64,000 nucleotides of DNA, taken from Diplonema papillatum. Its lineage: Eukaryota; Euglenozoa; Diplonemea; Diplonemida; Diplonemidae. Of this stretch, positions 20,390-31,721 are shown one piece after another. The stretch spans positions 81,331-145,330 of the forward strand of contig JAPJBO010000584.1 in assembly GCA_030068145.1 (NCBI GenBank), in the 5' to 3' direction. A model generated the notes under the pieces. That model made no database searches. It was not told the DNA's origin and saw only the letters and a list, made by a program, of their open reading frames with translations. A program made the translations under genes and the position numbers. The stretch's first letter is position 1. Each line of letters begins with the position of its first letter.

Positions 20390-20890
20390 TGTTGTGTGGG
20401 TGTATTGTGAGGTGGAGTGAGTGATGTGGGTGGGTTGAGTGAGGTGGGTGTGTGGGGTGTGAGTGAGGTGATGTGAAAGGGTGAGTGATGTGGGTGTGGG
20501 TGTGAATGGGTGGTGTGGGTGTGAGTGGCTGTGGGTGAAAGTGGTGGGTGTGGGTGTGTGGGTGGTGTGGGTGGGTGTGAGTGGGTGGGTGGGTTGAGTG
20601 AGGTGGGTGTGAATGGGTGGTGTGGGTGAGGTGGGTGGGTGGGTGTGAGTGAGGTGGGTGTGAATGGGTGGTGTGGGTGTGGGGTGGGGTGGGTGAGGTG
20701 GGTGGTGTGGGTGTGAGTGAGGTGGGTGGTGTGGGTGGGTGTGAGTGAGGTGGGAGTGAATGGGTGGTGTGTGGGTGTGAGTGAGGTGGGTGTGAGTGGT
20801 GTGGGTAAGAGTGGGGTGGGTGTGAATGGGTGGTGTGGGTGGGATGGTGTGAGTGAGGTGGGTGCAAGTGAGGTGGGTGGGGTGGGTTGA
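20390..20890 (+). repeat. GT-rich minisatellite
   Basis: Variable repeats of GTGGGTGTGAGTGAGGTGGG and related phrases occur, with a G-rich plus strand. It can form G-quadruplexes in principle. The Pro/His/Thr-rich frames on the other strand are artefacts of the repeat. Confidence 0.9.
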
Positions 20891-20902
20891 GTGTGGTGCC
20901 AA

Positions 20903-21165
20903 TACAGGTCAAACTGGATTTCTGTCTTGATCTTCCCTTTTGGAAGAGACACAGGCTAAACCAGGTTTCTGTCTTGAGGCCACACTTGCCAACACAGGTC
21001 AAACTGGATTTCTGTCTTGATCTTTCCTTGGGGAAGAGACACAGGCTAAACCAGGTTTCTGTCTTGAGGCCACACTTGCCAACACAGGTCAAACTGGATT
21101 TCTGTCTTGATCTTTCCTTGGGGAAGAGACACAGGCTAAACCAGGTTTCTGTCTTGAGGCACACC
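20903..21165 (+). repeat. Three copies of a 90-bp direct repeat
   Basis: Each unit contains GGTCAAACTGGATTTCTGTC and AAACCAGGTTTCTGTCTTGA. Copies 2 and 3 are almost identical. They lie in the centre of the MULE-like element. Confidence 0.9.
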
Positions 21166-21819
21166 TTTCTGCTATTTTCTTACTCTTCCTTCAACCATTC
21201 TTCAATCTTCTGTCTCCTGCTCCCTTTCATTTCTGCTTTGAGTCCCACCAGCACAACAGGACAGTTGAAGTGGACAACACTTGATTGAATTGATTTGATT
21301 TGCCAAGTGACCCTTCTAACAACTTTTTGGTCCAGAAACTGACCAAAAAAGCTGATCAAGTTTTTTTTGACCCAGTTTTTTTTGATCCAGTTTTTTTTTG
21401 ATCCAGTTTTTTTTTGACCCAGTTTTTTTTGATCCAGTTTTTTTTGATCCAGTTTTTTTTGATCCAGTTTTTTTTGATCCAGTTTTTTTTGATCCAGTTT
21501 TTTTTTGACCCAGTTTTTTTTGATCCATTTTTTTTTGATCCAGTTTTTTTTGATCCAGTTTTTCTTGATCCAGTTTTTTTTGATCCAGGTGTACCCACCT
21601 GAAAAAAACTGGATCAAAAAAGTTGATCCAGTTTTTATTGATCCAGTTTTTTTTGATCCAGGTGTACCCACCTGAAAAAAACTGGATCAAAGTTTGATCC
21701 AGTTTTTTGACCAGGAAAGTTGATCCAGTTATTATTGATCCAGTTTTTTTTGATCCAGTTTTTTTTGATCCAGTTTTTATTGATCCAGATTGGGTTGATC
21801 CAGACCCGCCAACGAAAAG

Positions 21820-23690
21820 CGAGCAAAAAGTAGCTTGTAAAACCGGAACAAGTCGGAAACCCCATCGGGGGAAAGCACGAGATGCAGGTGCTCCAAGGCC
21901 AGACGACTGTATAGTGTTGCAAACGAATCGCAAACACGCTGAAGTTGGGACTCCCACACACTGAAATCAAGTGCTCCTAGGCAGACGAACTGTTAGTGTT
22001 GCGAACGAATCGCAAACACGCTGAGATTGGGACCCCACACACTGAAATCGACTGAGAACAACCTGAGCGATCTCTCTTAATAAAATATTTAAGCGCCGAA
22101 GGCGCAACCACCCAATCCAACTTTGTACACACGAAACAGAGATCTTATGAATCAACGAAAAGCGAGCAAAAAGTAGCTTGTAAAACCGGTAAGTCGGAAA
22201 CCCCATCGGGGGAAAGCACGAGATGCAGGTGCTCCAAGGCCAGACGACTGTATAGTGTTGCAAACGAATCGCAAACACGCTGAAGTTGGGACTCCCACAC
22301 ACTGAAATCAAGTGCTCCTAGGCAGACGAACTGTTAGTGTTGCGAACGAATCGCAAACACGCTGAGATTGGGACCCCACACACTGAAATCGACTGAGAAC
22401 AACCTGAGCGATCTCTCTTAATAAAATATTTAAGCGCCGAAGGCGCAACCACCCAATCCAACTTTGTACACACGAAACAGAGATCTTATGAATCAACGAA
22501 AAGTGAGCAAAAAGTAGCCTGTAAAACCGGAACAAGTCGGAAACCCCGTCGGGGGAAAGTACGACCTGCAAGTGCTCCAAGGCCAGACGACTGTATAGTT
22601 GCAAACGAATCGCAAACGCGCTGAAGTTGGGACTCCCACACACTGAAATCAAGTGCTCCTAGGCAGACGAACTGTTAGTGTTGCGAACGAATCGCAAACA
22701 CACTGAGATTGGGACCCCACACACTGAAAGCGACTGGGAACAACCTGAGCGATCTCTCTTAATAAAAGATTGAAGCGCCGAAGGCGCAACCACCCAATCC
22801 GACTTTGTACACGACAACAGGGAATCAGCGGGAAAGTGCACGAAAAGATGCTACGGCATACCACTGATCAGCCAACAAGAACTAAGGCCGGCACGGTTCC
22901 GAGGCTGTTTCAATGTCCTGTATGGTGCTTGCATATTGTATCAGCGAAAACTGCACTTCAAAAAGTACCTGAACCTTCCACAGATCGGCAATGACTCCCA
23001 TACCGCTTCTGGTGCGGCTTCTCTGCTTCCAACATTCCTGTGTGGTGATGTAGGGGGGTTGGGTTTCATCCTCCAAGCGAGTGGATGCGAACACCGCTTG
23101 TAGCCCACGAATCAGGGTTGTGCTGCCCCGACACTCAAACGACCTTCAAGTGCTTCAAGGCCAGACGACAGTTTAATGTTGCAAACGAATCACAAACACG
23201 CTGAAGTTGGCACCCCACACACTGAAATCAAGTGCTCCTAGGTAGACGAATTGTTAGTGTTGCGAACGAATCGCAAACTAACTGATATTGGGACCCCACA
23301 CACTGAAATCGACTGAGAACAACCTGAGCGATCTCTCTTAATAAAAGATTCTAGCGCCGAAGGCGCAAGCACCCAATCCGACTTTGTGTACAAAGTCGGA
23401 TCGAAACAGAGATCTTATGAATCAACGAAAAGCGAGCAAAAAGTAGCCTGTAAAACCGGAACAAGTCGGAAACCCCGTCGGGGAAAATACGACCTTCAAG
23501 GCCAGACGACTGTATAGTGTTGCGAACGAATCGCAAACTCACTGAAATTGAGACCCCACACACTGAAATCGACTGGGAACAACCTGAGCAATCTCTCTTA
23601 ATAAAAGATTGAAGCGCCGAAGGCGCAACCACCGAAACCGACTTTGTACACACGAAACAGAGATCTTATGAATCAACGAAAAGCGAGCGA
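21820..23690 (+). repeat. 365-bp satellite array, plus orientation, with an inserted unit at 22.8-23.1 kb
   Basis: Successive units carry GCGCCGAAGGCGCAACCACC, AAACAGAGATCTTATGAATC and CACACTGAAATCGACTGAGA. Units here are shortened by deletion between GTAAAACCGG and GTGCTCCAAGG relative to 37.4-39.8 kb. 22820-23130 is a copy of 19546-19830. No gene is seen. Confidence 0.9.
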
Positions 23691-24954
23691 AAAAGAGCGT
23701 GAAAACCCGGAAGAAGTCAAAATAGTACCTGTATCTGCCACAAGACTCCTTCGCCAGCGCTGTTTGCGATGTGGTGTTTTCTCTGTTAACATTCCTGTGA
23801 GGTGGAGTTGGGGTTGGTTTACCATCCTCCAAGCGAATGGATTGGAACAGCAATTGTAGCCTACAAATCCGGTTTGTCCTGCTTCATCGTAGCTGGCTGC
23901 GCAACAAGAACAAAAGTGTGGAAAGTAAGTAACTATGTATTTCTTTGTCTCCCCATCCACCTATATGTGTGGCTGGCAGGTCTCTACCCCGGCGAATCTT
24001 TACTCCGGCATTTTTAGTGTTTTGCCTTGGGTGGATCTTTACTCCGTCGACCTTTACTCCGTCAGACCTTGACTCCGCCGACCTTGACTCCGCCGACCTT
24101 GACTCCGCCGATCTTGACTCCGCCGACCTTGACTCCGCCAACCTTTACTCCGCAGGGTAAAGGTCACCAAAATTTTGGGTCAAAATTTGGGTTGAAAATT
24201 TTGGTCACAATTTTGGGTTGAAAATTTTGGGTCAGATTTTTGGGTCGAAATTTTTGGTCAAAAATTTTCAGCTGAAGCATCTGGATCAAAAACTTGGTTC
24301 AAATTGGGTTTTGGACTCAAGATTTGGGCAAAAGTTTGGATTGGGATCATTTGAGGCAAAGATACTGAAATCTGGGTCCCCAATCTCGTGTTCAAAACCT
24401 TGGTCCAAAATTTTGGGTCACAGAGGCGCAAAAAAATTTCAGTTGGATCATTTCGATCAAAAAATTTTGTGGGTCAAACTTAGGGTTTGGACCCAAATTT
24501 TTGACCCCGTAGTCCAAATTTTAGACCCAAAAATTTCAGCCCGAAAAAAATTTTTTGAACCCAAATTATGACCCAAACCCAAAAATTTTTGACCCAAACT
24601 TTTGACCCAAATTTTGAACCCAAATTTTTGACCCAAGTTTTTGACCCAAATTTTGACCCAAAATTTTTGACCCAAAAATTTTGGGTAATATACCAGGATA
24701 TGCGCGAAAAACTAAAATTTACAAATATATGCGCGGTGCATATATTTGTAAATTTTAGTTTTTTCGCGCATATATTTGTAAAAAAAAACAGTTTTTTCGC
24801 GCATATATTTGTAAAAAAAACAGTTTTTTCGCGCATATATTTGTAAAAAACAGTTTTTTCGCGCATATAATTGTAAAAAAAAAAAAAAAAGTTTTTTCGC
24901 GCACTACAAATACGTTTTCTTTGCAACAAAAGCGGAGCGCCTCTTATCACTGGA

Positions 24955-25350
24955 GGCTGGCATACCCAGACCCGCAAACCCGCATACCCTAACCCGCAAA
25001 CCTTCGCATACCCTAACCCGCAAACCCCGCAAACCCGCATACCCGAACCCGCCAACCCTAATACCCGCATACCGAGACCCGCAAACCCGCATACCCTAAC
25101 CCGCAAACCCCGCAAACCCGCATACCCTAACCCGCAAACCCCGCAAACCCGCATACCCGAACCCGCCAACCCTAATACCCGCATACCGAGACCCGCAAAC
25201 CCGCGTACCCTAACCCGCAAACCCGCAAACCCGCGTACCCTAACCCGCAAACCCCGCAAACCCGCGTACTCTAACCCGCAAACCCGCCAACCCGCGCACC
25301 CTAACCCGCAAACCCCGCAAACCCGCATACCCTAACCCGCAAACCCGCCG
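24955..25350. repeat. Tandem array of CCCTAACCCGCAAACC-type units
   Basis: Units of about 16-23 bases alternate CGCAAACCCGCATACC and CCCTAACCCGCAAACCCCG. CCCTAA resembles the common telomeric hexamer, but the array is interstitial and mixed. The opposite strand is G-rich. Confidence 0.9.
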
Positions 25351-25975
25351 TGCCGGAACTGTTTTGCAAATACACACAGCAGATCAAAGAAAGGGGGGCA
25401 AGGTGGAAAATGCAGATCAAACGGGAGTAGAATGTGCACACGCTTATCCGACTCTTGACTTACTATGCCGTGTTCTGAAAGCTGTCGAGGGGCCCCTCCA
25501 TAGGTTCTCGCATGATTCGTTCGCCTTTGTAACACTATCCGTTTGTAGTACGCTTCGCAATTGTGTTCTTGCACTCTAGCCGAATGGCGGGTGGCGGATT
25601 TCCGCGCTCGTACCTTGTGTCTTTTTGAACCACTGCCACGGGGCTGGTGGCCCCCAAAAATGGAAAAAAAAAAATTGCTCAACTTCATCAAAAATTACCG
25701 CAGTTTTTGTTCCAAAATTTTAAACTAAAAACGAAATAGTCACTTTGTGGGCCCTATAATAGGCTACGAACTTCATGGTATGTTTACAAATGTGTGAGTG
25801 TATGTCATTTTGTATAGTACGTTGAAGTACATTCATTGTGGACCCCATATTCTCGCGATGCTGTGTTTGGCGTCAAAAACCCGTCTGAATTCACTTTTGA
25901 TGGCTTTAATGAGGCTAAACACTCGAAATAGGCACTTTGGGGGGATTTTTTTTTGAAAGGGTCTCCCAACAAGAA
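25351..25975. other. Unique spacer with a MITE-like fragment
   Basis: 25610-25730 contains TTGTGTCTTTTTGAACC and TCATCAAAAATTACCGCAG, a diverged MITE-related piece without intact ends. The rest is unassigned AT-rich DNA. No gene is seen. Confidence 0.6.
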
Positions 25976-26225
25976 TTGTGGCATATGCGCGAAAAAACTG
26001 TTTTTTACAAATATATGCGCGAAAAAACTGTTTTTTACAAATATATGCGCGAAAAACTGTTTTTTTTTACAAATATATGCGCGAAAAAACTAAAACTGAC
26101 AAACATATGCACCGCGCATATATTTGTCAATTTTAGTTTTTTCGCGCATATATTTGTAAAAAAAACAGTTTTTCGCGCATACGTTTCGTATGCGCGCAGT
26201 TTTTTCGGCAGTTTATCGCGCATAT

Positions 26226-26437
26226 CATGCAGGGTCAAAACCTTGTGTCTTTTTAAAACGCTCCCGCGGGGCCGATGGAGCCCTAAAAATTTTTTTGGAA
26301 AAAAAAAAATTTGCTCAACTTCCTCAAAAATTACTGCAGAGTTTGTTCCAAACTTTTAAAATTCAAAAACCCCATTTTTTTTCTGGAAATTTTTTTTTTG
26401 CCATTTTCAAAAAGACACAAGGTTTTGACCCTGCATG
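26226..26437. mobile_element. 211-bp MITE nested in the 2.78-kb element, ATAT duplication
   Basis: Ends are complete, with ATAT at 26222-26225 and 26438-26441. It lies in the AATATATGCGCG array, so it inserted after that array formed. Confidence 0.93.
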
Positions 26438-27085
26438 ATATATTTGTAAGTTTCCCAAAAATTTTGACCCAAAATTTTGAACCCAAATTTTTGACCCAAA
26501 ATTTTTGACCCAAATTTTGACCCAAAATTTTGACCCAAAATTTTTGACCCAAATTTTTGACCCAAAATTTTGACCCAAAAATTTTGAACCCAATTTTTGG
26601 GTCAAAAATCAATTTGCCTTGGGTGGACCTTTACTCTGTCGACCTTTACTCCGCCGGACCTTTACTCCGCCGACCTTGACTCCGCCGACCTTGACTCCGC
26701 CGATCTTCACCGATCTCTACCCCGGCGGAGTAAAGATTCGCCGGGGTAGAGACCTGCCGTGTGGCTGTCATCAGAGAGAGAAGAATCATTACGTTGTTGG
26801 TGCCGTGCGCCTACAACGACGCGGCCTTGTCGTAAACGATGATGATTGCGTCGATGATGGCGCAGCCGGGGGCGTTCTGGCTGGTGGGTGCGACCGCCTG
26901 CGAGTGTTAACAGGTTGTGTCGCTGGTTCTTTTTGATCGCTTGGCCCACGGCGGCGGCTAGCACCTTGGCAGAGACTCTCAACTCCCGCTGAACAATACG
27001 TCTTGCGGATACTCGGGCACCGCATCAACATCCATTCGGTCTCCAGCAGCAAAGCACTTGTGAGATCGCTGTTCAGTGTGGAGGT

Positions 27086-28865
27086 CGGATTGGGTGGTTG
27101 CGCCTTCGGCGCTTGAATCTTTTATCAAGAGAGATCGCTCAGGTTGTTCTCAGTCGATTTCAGTGTGTGGGGTCCCGATCTCAGCGTGTTTGCGATTCGT
27201 TCGCAACACTAACAGTTCGTCTGCCTAAGAGCACTTGATTTCAGTGTGTGGGAGTCCCAACTTCAGCGTGTTTGCGATTCGTTTGCAACACTATACAGTC
27301 GTCTGGCCTTGGAGCACTTGAAGGTCGTATTTTCCCGTCTTTTTCCTAGTTTTTCGCCGACTGTCTTTCCGTCTTTTACCGGGTTTTACACGCTCTTTTT
27401 CGCTCGCTTTTCGTTGATTCATAAGATCTCTGTTTCGTGTGTACATAGTTGGATTGGGTGGTTGCGCCTTCGGCGCTTGAATCTTTTATCAAGAGAGATC
27501 GCTCAGGTTGTTCTCAGTCGATTTCAGTGTGTGGGGTCCCGATCTCAGCGTGTTTGCGATTCGTTCGCAACACTAACAGTTCGTCTGCCTAGGAGCACTT
27601 GATTTCAGTGTGTGGGGGTCCCAACTTCAGCGTGTTTGCGATTCGTTTGCAACACTATGCAGTCGTCTGATCTTGGAGCACTTGAAGGTCGTATTTTCCC
27701 GTCTTTTTTCCAAGTTTTTCGCCGACTGTCTTTCCGACTTTTCCCGGGTTTTTCACGCTCTTTTTCGCTCGCTTTTCGTTGATTCGTAAGATCTCTGTTT
27801 CGTGTGTACAAAGTCAGATTGGGTGCTTGCGCCTTCGGCGCTTCAATCTTTTATTAAGAGAGATCGCTCAGGTTCTTCTCAGTCGATTTCAGTGTGTGGG
27901 GTCCCGATCTCAGCGTGTTTGCGATTCGTTCGCAACACTAACAGTTCGTCTGCCTAGGAGCACTTGATTTCAGTGTGTGGGGGTCCCAACTTCAGCGTGT
28001 TTGCGATTCGTTTGCAACACTATACAGTTCGTCTGCCTAGGAGCACTTGATTTCAGTGTGTGGGAGTCCCAACTTCAGCGTGTTTGCGATTCGTTTGCAA
28101 CACTATACCATGCAGGGTCAAAACCTTGTGTCTTTTTAAAACGCTCCCGCGGGGCCGATGGACCCCAAAAAAAAATTTTGGAAAAAAAAAAATTTGCTTA
28201 ACTTCCTCAAAAATTACTGCAGAGTTTGTTCCAAACTTTTAAAATTCAAAAAACCCAAGTTTTTTCCGGAAATTTTTTTTTTGCCATTTTCAAAAAGACA
28301 CAAGGTTTTGACCCTGCATGATACAGTCGTCTGGCCTTGGAGCACTTGAAGGTCGTATTTTCCCGTCTTTTTCCTAGTTTTTCGCCGACTGTCTTTCCGT
28401 CTTTTACCGGGTTTTACACGCTCTTTTTCGCTCGCTTTTCGTTGATTCATAAGATCTCTGTTTCGTGTGTACATAGTTGGATTGGGTGGTTGCGCCTTCG
28501 GCGCTTGAATCTTGTATCAAGAGAGATCGCTCAGGTTGTTCTCAGTCGATTTCAGTGTGTGGGGTCCCGATCTCAGCGTGTTTGCGATTCGTTCGCAACA
28601 CTAACAGTTCGTCTGCCTAGGAGCACTTGATTTCAGTGTGTGGGAGTCCCAACTTCAGCGTGTTTGCGATTCGTTTGCAACACTATACAGTCGTCTGGCC
28701 TTGGAGCACTCGAAGGTCGTATTTTCCCGTCTTTTTCCTAGTTTTTCGCCGACTGTCTTTCCGCCTTTTACCGGGTTTTACACGCTCTTTTTCGCTCGCT
28801 TTTCGTTGATTCATAAGATCTCTGTTTCGTGTGTACATAGTTGGATTGGGTGGTTGCGCCTTCGT
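27086..28865 (-). repeat. 365-bp satellite array, minus orientation
   Basis: Reverse-complement units are recognisable by GGTTGCGCCTTCGGCGCTTG and AGATCTCTGTTTCGTGTGTA. Order and sequence closely follow 33.9-35.1 kb, so the two are duplicate blocks. A MITE at 28109-28320 interrupts one unit at TATAC. The array breaks off at 28865 into a GGCCCAAAA array. Confidence 0.92.
28109..28320. mobile_element. 211-bp MITE, ATAC duplication
   Basis: ATAC flanks both ends (28105-28108 and 28321-28324). The neighbouring satellite unit shows the empty site CACTATACAGTCGTC. Confidence 0.96.
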
Positions 28866-29280
28866 GGAAATTTTTCGGAGTTTTTTTTTTGGCCCAAAAA
28901 ATTTTCGGAAATTTTCGGTTTTTTTTTTTGGCCCAAAAATTTTTTGGAAAATTTTCAGATTTTTTTTTTGGCCCAAAATTTTTCGCAAATTTTTCGGATT
29001 TTTTTTTTCGGCCCAAAAAATTTTCGGAATTTTTTTCGAAATTTTTTTTTGGAAAATTTTCGGATTTTTTTTTGGCCTGAAAATATTTCGGGAAAATTTG
29101 GTCACAATCCCAAAAAAGGTAGAGATAAGGGCGCAACCCCCAAAAAAGGTCGAGATAAGGGCGCAACCCCCAAAAAAGGTCGAGATAAGGGCGCAACCCT
29201 CAAAAAAGGTCGAGATAAGGGCGCAACCCCCAAAAAAGGTCGAGATAAGGGAACAAGCCAAAAACGGGCCAAAAAGGTAG
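28866..29280. repeat. Composite array: TTTTTGGCCCAAAAATTTTC then GGTCGAGATAAGGGCGCAAC units
   Basis: 28866-29100 has five or six units of about 36-45 bases around TTGGCCCAAAA. 29104-29280 has five units of about 31 bases. The same two arrays in the same order recur at 36765-37345, so this is a duplicated module. Confidence 0.9.
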
Positions 29281-31195
29281 AGGGCAGGTCTTCACTTTGG
29301 CTCATCTTCACTTTGTCTCCGGATGCAAAGTGAAGATTTTAAGTCGAAAAATCTTCACTTTACAGATCTTCACTTTAGATACGAGAAACCAAGATCTTCA
29401 CTTTGTATCCAAACTGGATCTTCACTTTGTATCCTGACTGGATCTTCACTTTACTGATCTTCACTTTGGATCATCTTCACTTTGTCTCCAAACAGGATCT
29501 TCACTTTAGAGATCTTCACTTTACATCCCGGATACAAAGTGAAGATCCTGTTTGGAGACAAAGTGAAGATTTTAAGTCGAAAAATCTTCACTTTGTCTCC
29601 CGGGTACAAAGTGAAGATCCTGTTTGGATACAAAGTGAAGATCCTGTTTGGAGACAAAGTGAAGATCCAGTTTGGATACAAAGTGAAGATTTTAAGTCGA
29701 AAAATCTTCACTTTGTATCCAAACTGGATCTTCACTTTGGAGATCTTCACTTTGTACCCAGGATACAAAGTGAAGATCCTGTTTGGAGACAAAGTGAAGA
29801 TTTTAAGTCGAAAAATCTTCACTTTGTCTCCCGGGTACAAAGTGAAGATCCTGTTTGGATACAAAGTGAAGATCCTGTTTGGATACAAAGTGAAGATTTT
29901 AAGTCGAAAAATCTTCACTTTGTATCCAAACTGGATCTTCACTTTGGAGATCTTCACTTTGTACCCAGGATACAAAGTGAAGATCCTGTTTGGAGACAAA
30001 GTGAAGATCCTGTTTGGAGACAAAGTGAAGATTTTAAATCGAAAAATCTTCACTTTGTCTCCCGGGTACAAAGTGAAGATCCTGTTTGGAGACAAAGTGA
30101 AGATCCAGTTTGGATACAAAGTGAAGATTTTAAGTCGAAAAATCTTCACTTTGTATCCAAACTGGATCTTCACTTTAGATCTTCACTTTGTACCATGCAG
30201 GGTCAAAACCTTGTGTCTTTTTAAAACGCTCCCGCGGGGCCGATGGACCCCAAAAAAAAATTTTGGAAAAAAAAAATTCTGCTCAACTTCCTCAAAAATT
30301 ACTGCAGAGTTTGTTCCAAACTTTTAAAATTCAAAAAACCCACTTTTTTTCCCAGAATTTTTTTTTTTGCCATTTTCAAAAAGACACAAGGTTCTGACCC
30401 TGCATGGTACCCAGGATACAAAGTGAAGATCCTGTTTGGAGACAAAGTGAAGATCCAGTTTGGAGACAAAGTGAAGATTTTAAGTCGAAAAATCTTCACT
30501 TTGTCTCCCGGGTACAAAGTGAAGATCCTGTTTGGATACAAAGTGAAGATTTTAAGTCGAAAAATCTCCAAACAGGATCTTCACTTTGTCTCCCGGGTAC
30601 AAAGTGAAGATCCTGTTTGGATACAAAGTGAAGATCCTGTTTGGAGACAAAGTGAAGATCCAGTTTGGATACAAAGTGAAGATTTTAAGTCGAAAAATCT
30701 TCACTTTGTCTCCCGGGTACAAAGTGAAGATCCTGTTTGGATACAAAGTGAAGATCCTGTTTGGAGACAAAGTGAAGATCCTGTTTGGATACAAAGTGAA
30801 GATTTTAAGTCGAAAAATCTTCACTTTGTCTCCTGGCTGACTGTGGTGTTTACAGTGCATTTTGATGGTGTGAGTGGGTGAGATGGGGGTGTGAGATGGT
30901 GTGGTTGATGATTTGGTGTGGGCTGAGTGGGTTGGGGGGGGTGGGTTTGAAGAGCGCGTGGTGCTTGCACCACTGAGGCCAGGGGGAGGGAGGGAGAGGG
31001 GGCAGGGTAAAACGCCATCCAGGGTCACAAGGCCTGGACAGTCTTCTGACTGAGCTGTTGAGTGACCTGCTAGAGACATTTTGACCAGATACAAAGTGAA
31101 GATTTTTTCGACTAAAAATCTTCACTTGGATTCTAACAGGATCTTCACTTTGTACCCCGGATCCAAAGTGAAGATCCAGTTTGGATACAAAGTGA
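29281..31195. mobile_element. Element-like block of AAAGTGAAGATCC palindromic repeats, with nested insertions
   Basis: Dense CAAAGTGAAGATC and its inverse GATCTTCACTTTG occur in about 80-140-base higher-order units. The block interrupts the GGTAGAGATAAGGGCGCAGC array; the uninterrupted form is at 37190-37225. The left end GGCAGGTCTTCACTTTGG resembles the start of the 2.78-kb element. The right junction is imperfect, with no clean duplication. A MITE (30194-30406) and a GTGTGAGTGGGTGAG-rich spacer (30832-31080) are inside. Confidence 0.75.
30194..30406. mobile_element. 211-bp MITE, GTAC duplication
   Basis: GTAC lies at 30190-30193 and 30407-30410. The empty site TTTGTACCCAGGATAC exists nearby at 29752 and 29957. 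Confidence 0.96.
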
Positions 31196-31503
31196 AGAAG
31201 GCGCAGCTCAAAAAGGTAGAGATAAGGGCGTATCTCAAAAAGGTCGAGATAAGGGCGCAACCCAAAAACGGGCCAAAAAGGTCGAGATAAGGGCGCAACC
31301 CAGAAATGGGCAAAAAAGGTATCGATAAGGTCTCATGAGACGGTATCGGGACCGCCGCCTCACCAAGGCAGGGGGACAGCAGGAGAGATCTTCAGGAGAT
31401 GCCGCGGAGCCGGACGCAGATGCTTTGGCAGTCGTGTTCCCACAGACGTCGAGGACGTCAAAGAGTGGGTCGATGACATCAACACGGACCCTCATCGACT
31501 TGT
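31196..31503. repeat. GGTCGAGATAAGG array remnant and single-copy fragment
   Basis: 31200-31340 repeats the array and ends with GATAAGGTCTCATGAGACGG; the same end occurs at 37325-37360 and, inverted, at 18715-18745. 31341-31503 is GC-balanced and may be a gene fragment, but no frame is convincing. Confidence 0.6.
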
Positions 31504-31713
31504 CATGCAGGGTCAAAACCTTGTGTCTTTTTGAAAATGGCCAAAAAAAATTTCCGGAAAAAAATGGGGGTTTTGAATTTTAAAAGTTTGGAACAAACTC
31601 TGCAGTAATTTTTGAGGAAGTTGAGCAAAAATTTTTTTTTCCAAAACTTTTTTTTGGGCTTCATCGGCCCCGCAGGAGCGTTTTAAAAAGACACAAGGTT
31701 TTGACCCTGCATG
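31504..31713. mobile_element. 211-bp MITE, TTGT duplication
   Basis: Complete ends, with TTGT at 31500-31503 and 31714-31717. A second, truncated MITE begins eight bases further on at 31722 and stops at about 31823 within the interior, where a TTTTTGGGCCAAAAA array (to 31990) takes over. Confidence 0.93.
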
Positions 31714-31721
31714 TTGTGTAC

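Larger units (their letters stand above)
20030..21809. mobile_element. 1.78-kb MULE-like non-autonomous element, 10-bp target duplication
   Basis: It is inserted in the 365-bp satellite. CAACGAAAAG is present on both sides (20020-20029 and 21810-21819). The ends are perfect 45-base inverted repeats starting GCGGGTCTGGATCAACCCAA. A 9-11-base duplication with long inverted repeats points to Mutator-like elements. The subterminal regions are dense arrays of ACTGGATCAA in both orientations. The centre has a GT-rich minisatellite (20390-20890), then three copies of a 90-base unit (about 20903-21165), then unique sequence to 21350. No transposase. Confidence 0.88.
23975..26758. mobile_element. 2.78-kb TIR element with 8-bp target duplication
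   Basis: GTGTGGCT flanks both ends (23967-23974 and 26759-26766). The uninterrupted repeat at 33560 has it once. The inverted ends match for 33 bases, starting GGCAGGTCTCTACCCCGGCG. An 8-base duplication suggests hAT-like or P-like mobilisation. The inside consists of TTGACTCCGCCGACC repeats near both ends, TTTTGACCCAAAATTTTGGG palindromic arrays, AATATATGCGCGAAAAAACT arrays in both orientations, a CCCTAACCCGCAAACC array, and a nested MITE. No transposase. Confidence 0.85.
23691..27085. repeat. Dispersed repeat C, split by a 2.8-kb element
   Basis: 23691-23974 plus 26767-27085 together match 33290-33890 and, inverted, 39846-40227. The uninterrupted copies give the empty site TATATGTGTGGCTGTCATC. 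The sequence is probably an old gene or transposon fragment; no frame is conserved enough to name. Confidence 0.85.

Noticed and set aside
20263-21164. Pro/His/Thr-rich proteins on the minus strand
   Set aside because: Artefact of the GT-rich minisatellite and the 90-bp repeats.
23945-24160. Pentapeptide-repeat-like protein (ADLDS units)
   Set aside because: The pattern follows from a 15-base tandem repeat in a transposon end; the frame has no conserved start and all strands look equally open.
24480-25328. Gly/Arg/Val-rich 282-codon frame
   Set aside because: Translation of the CCCTAACCCGCAAACC array and the AATATATGCGCG array.
28638-29333. Phe/Lys-rich 230-codon frame
   Set aside because: Made of satellite plus GGCCCAAAA and GATAAGG arrays.
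29403-30881. Long frames of about 270 codons on both strands
   Set aside because: Produced by the AAAGTGAAGATC repeats; no composition or motif of a protein.
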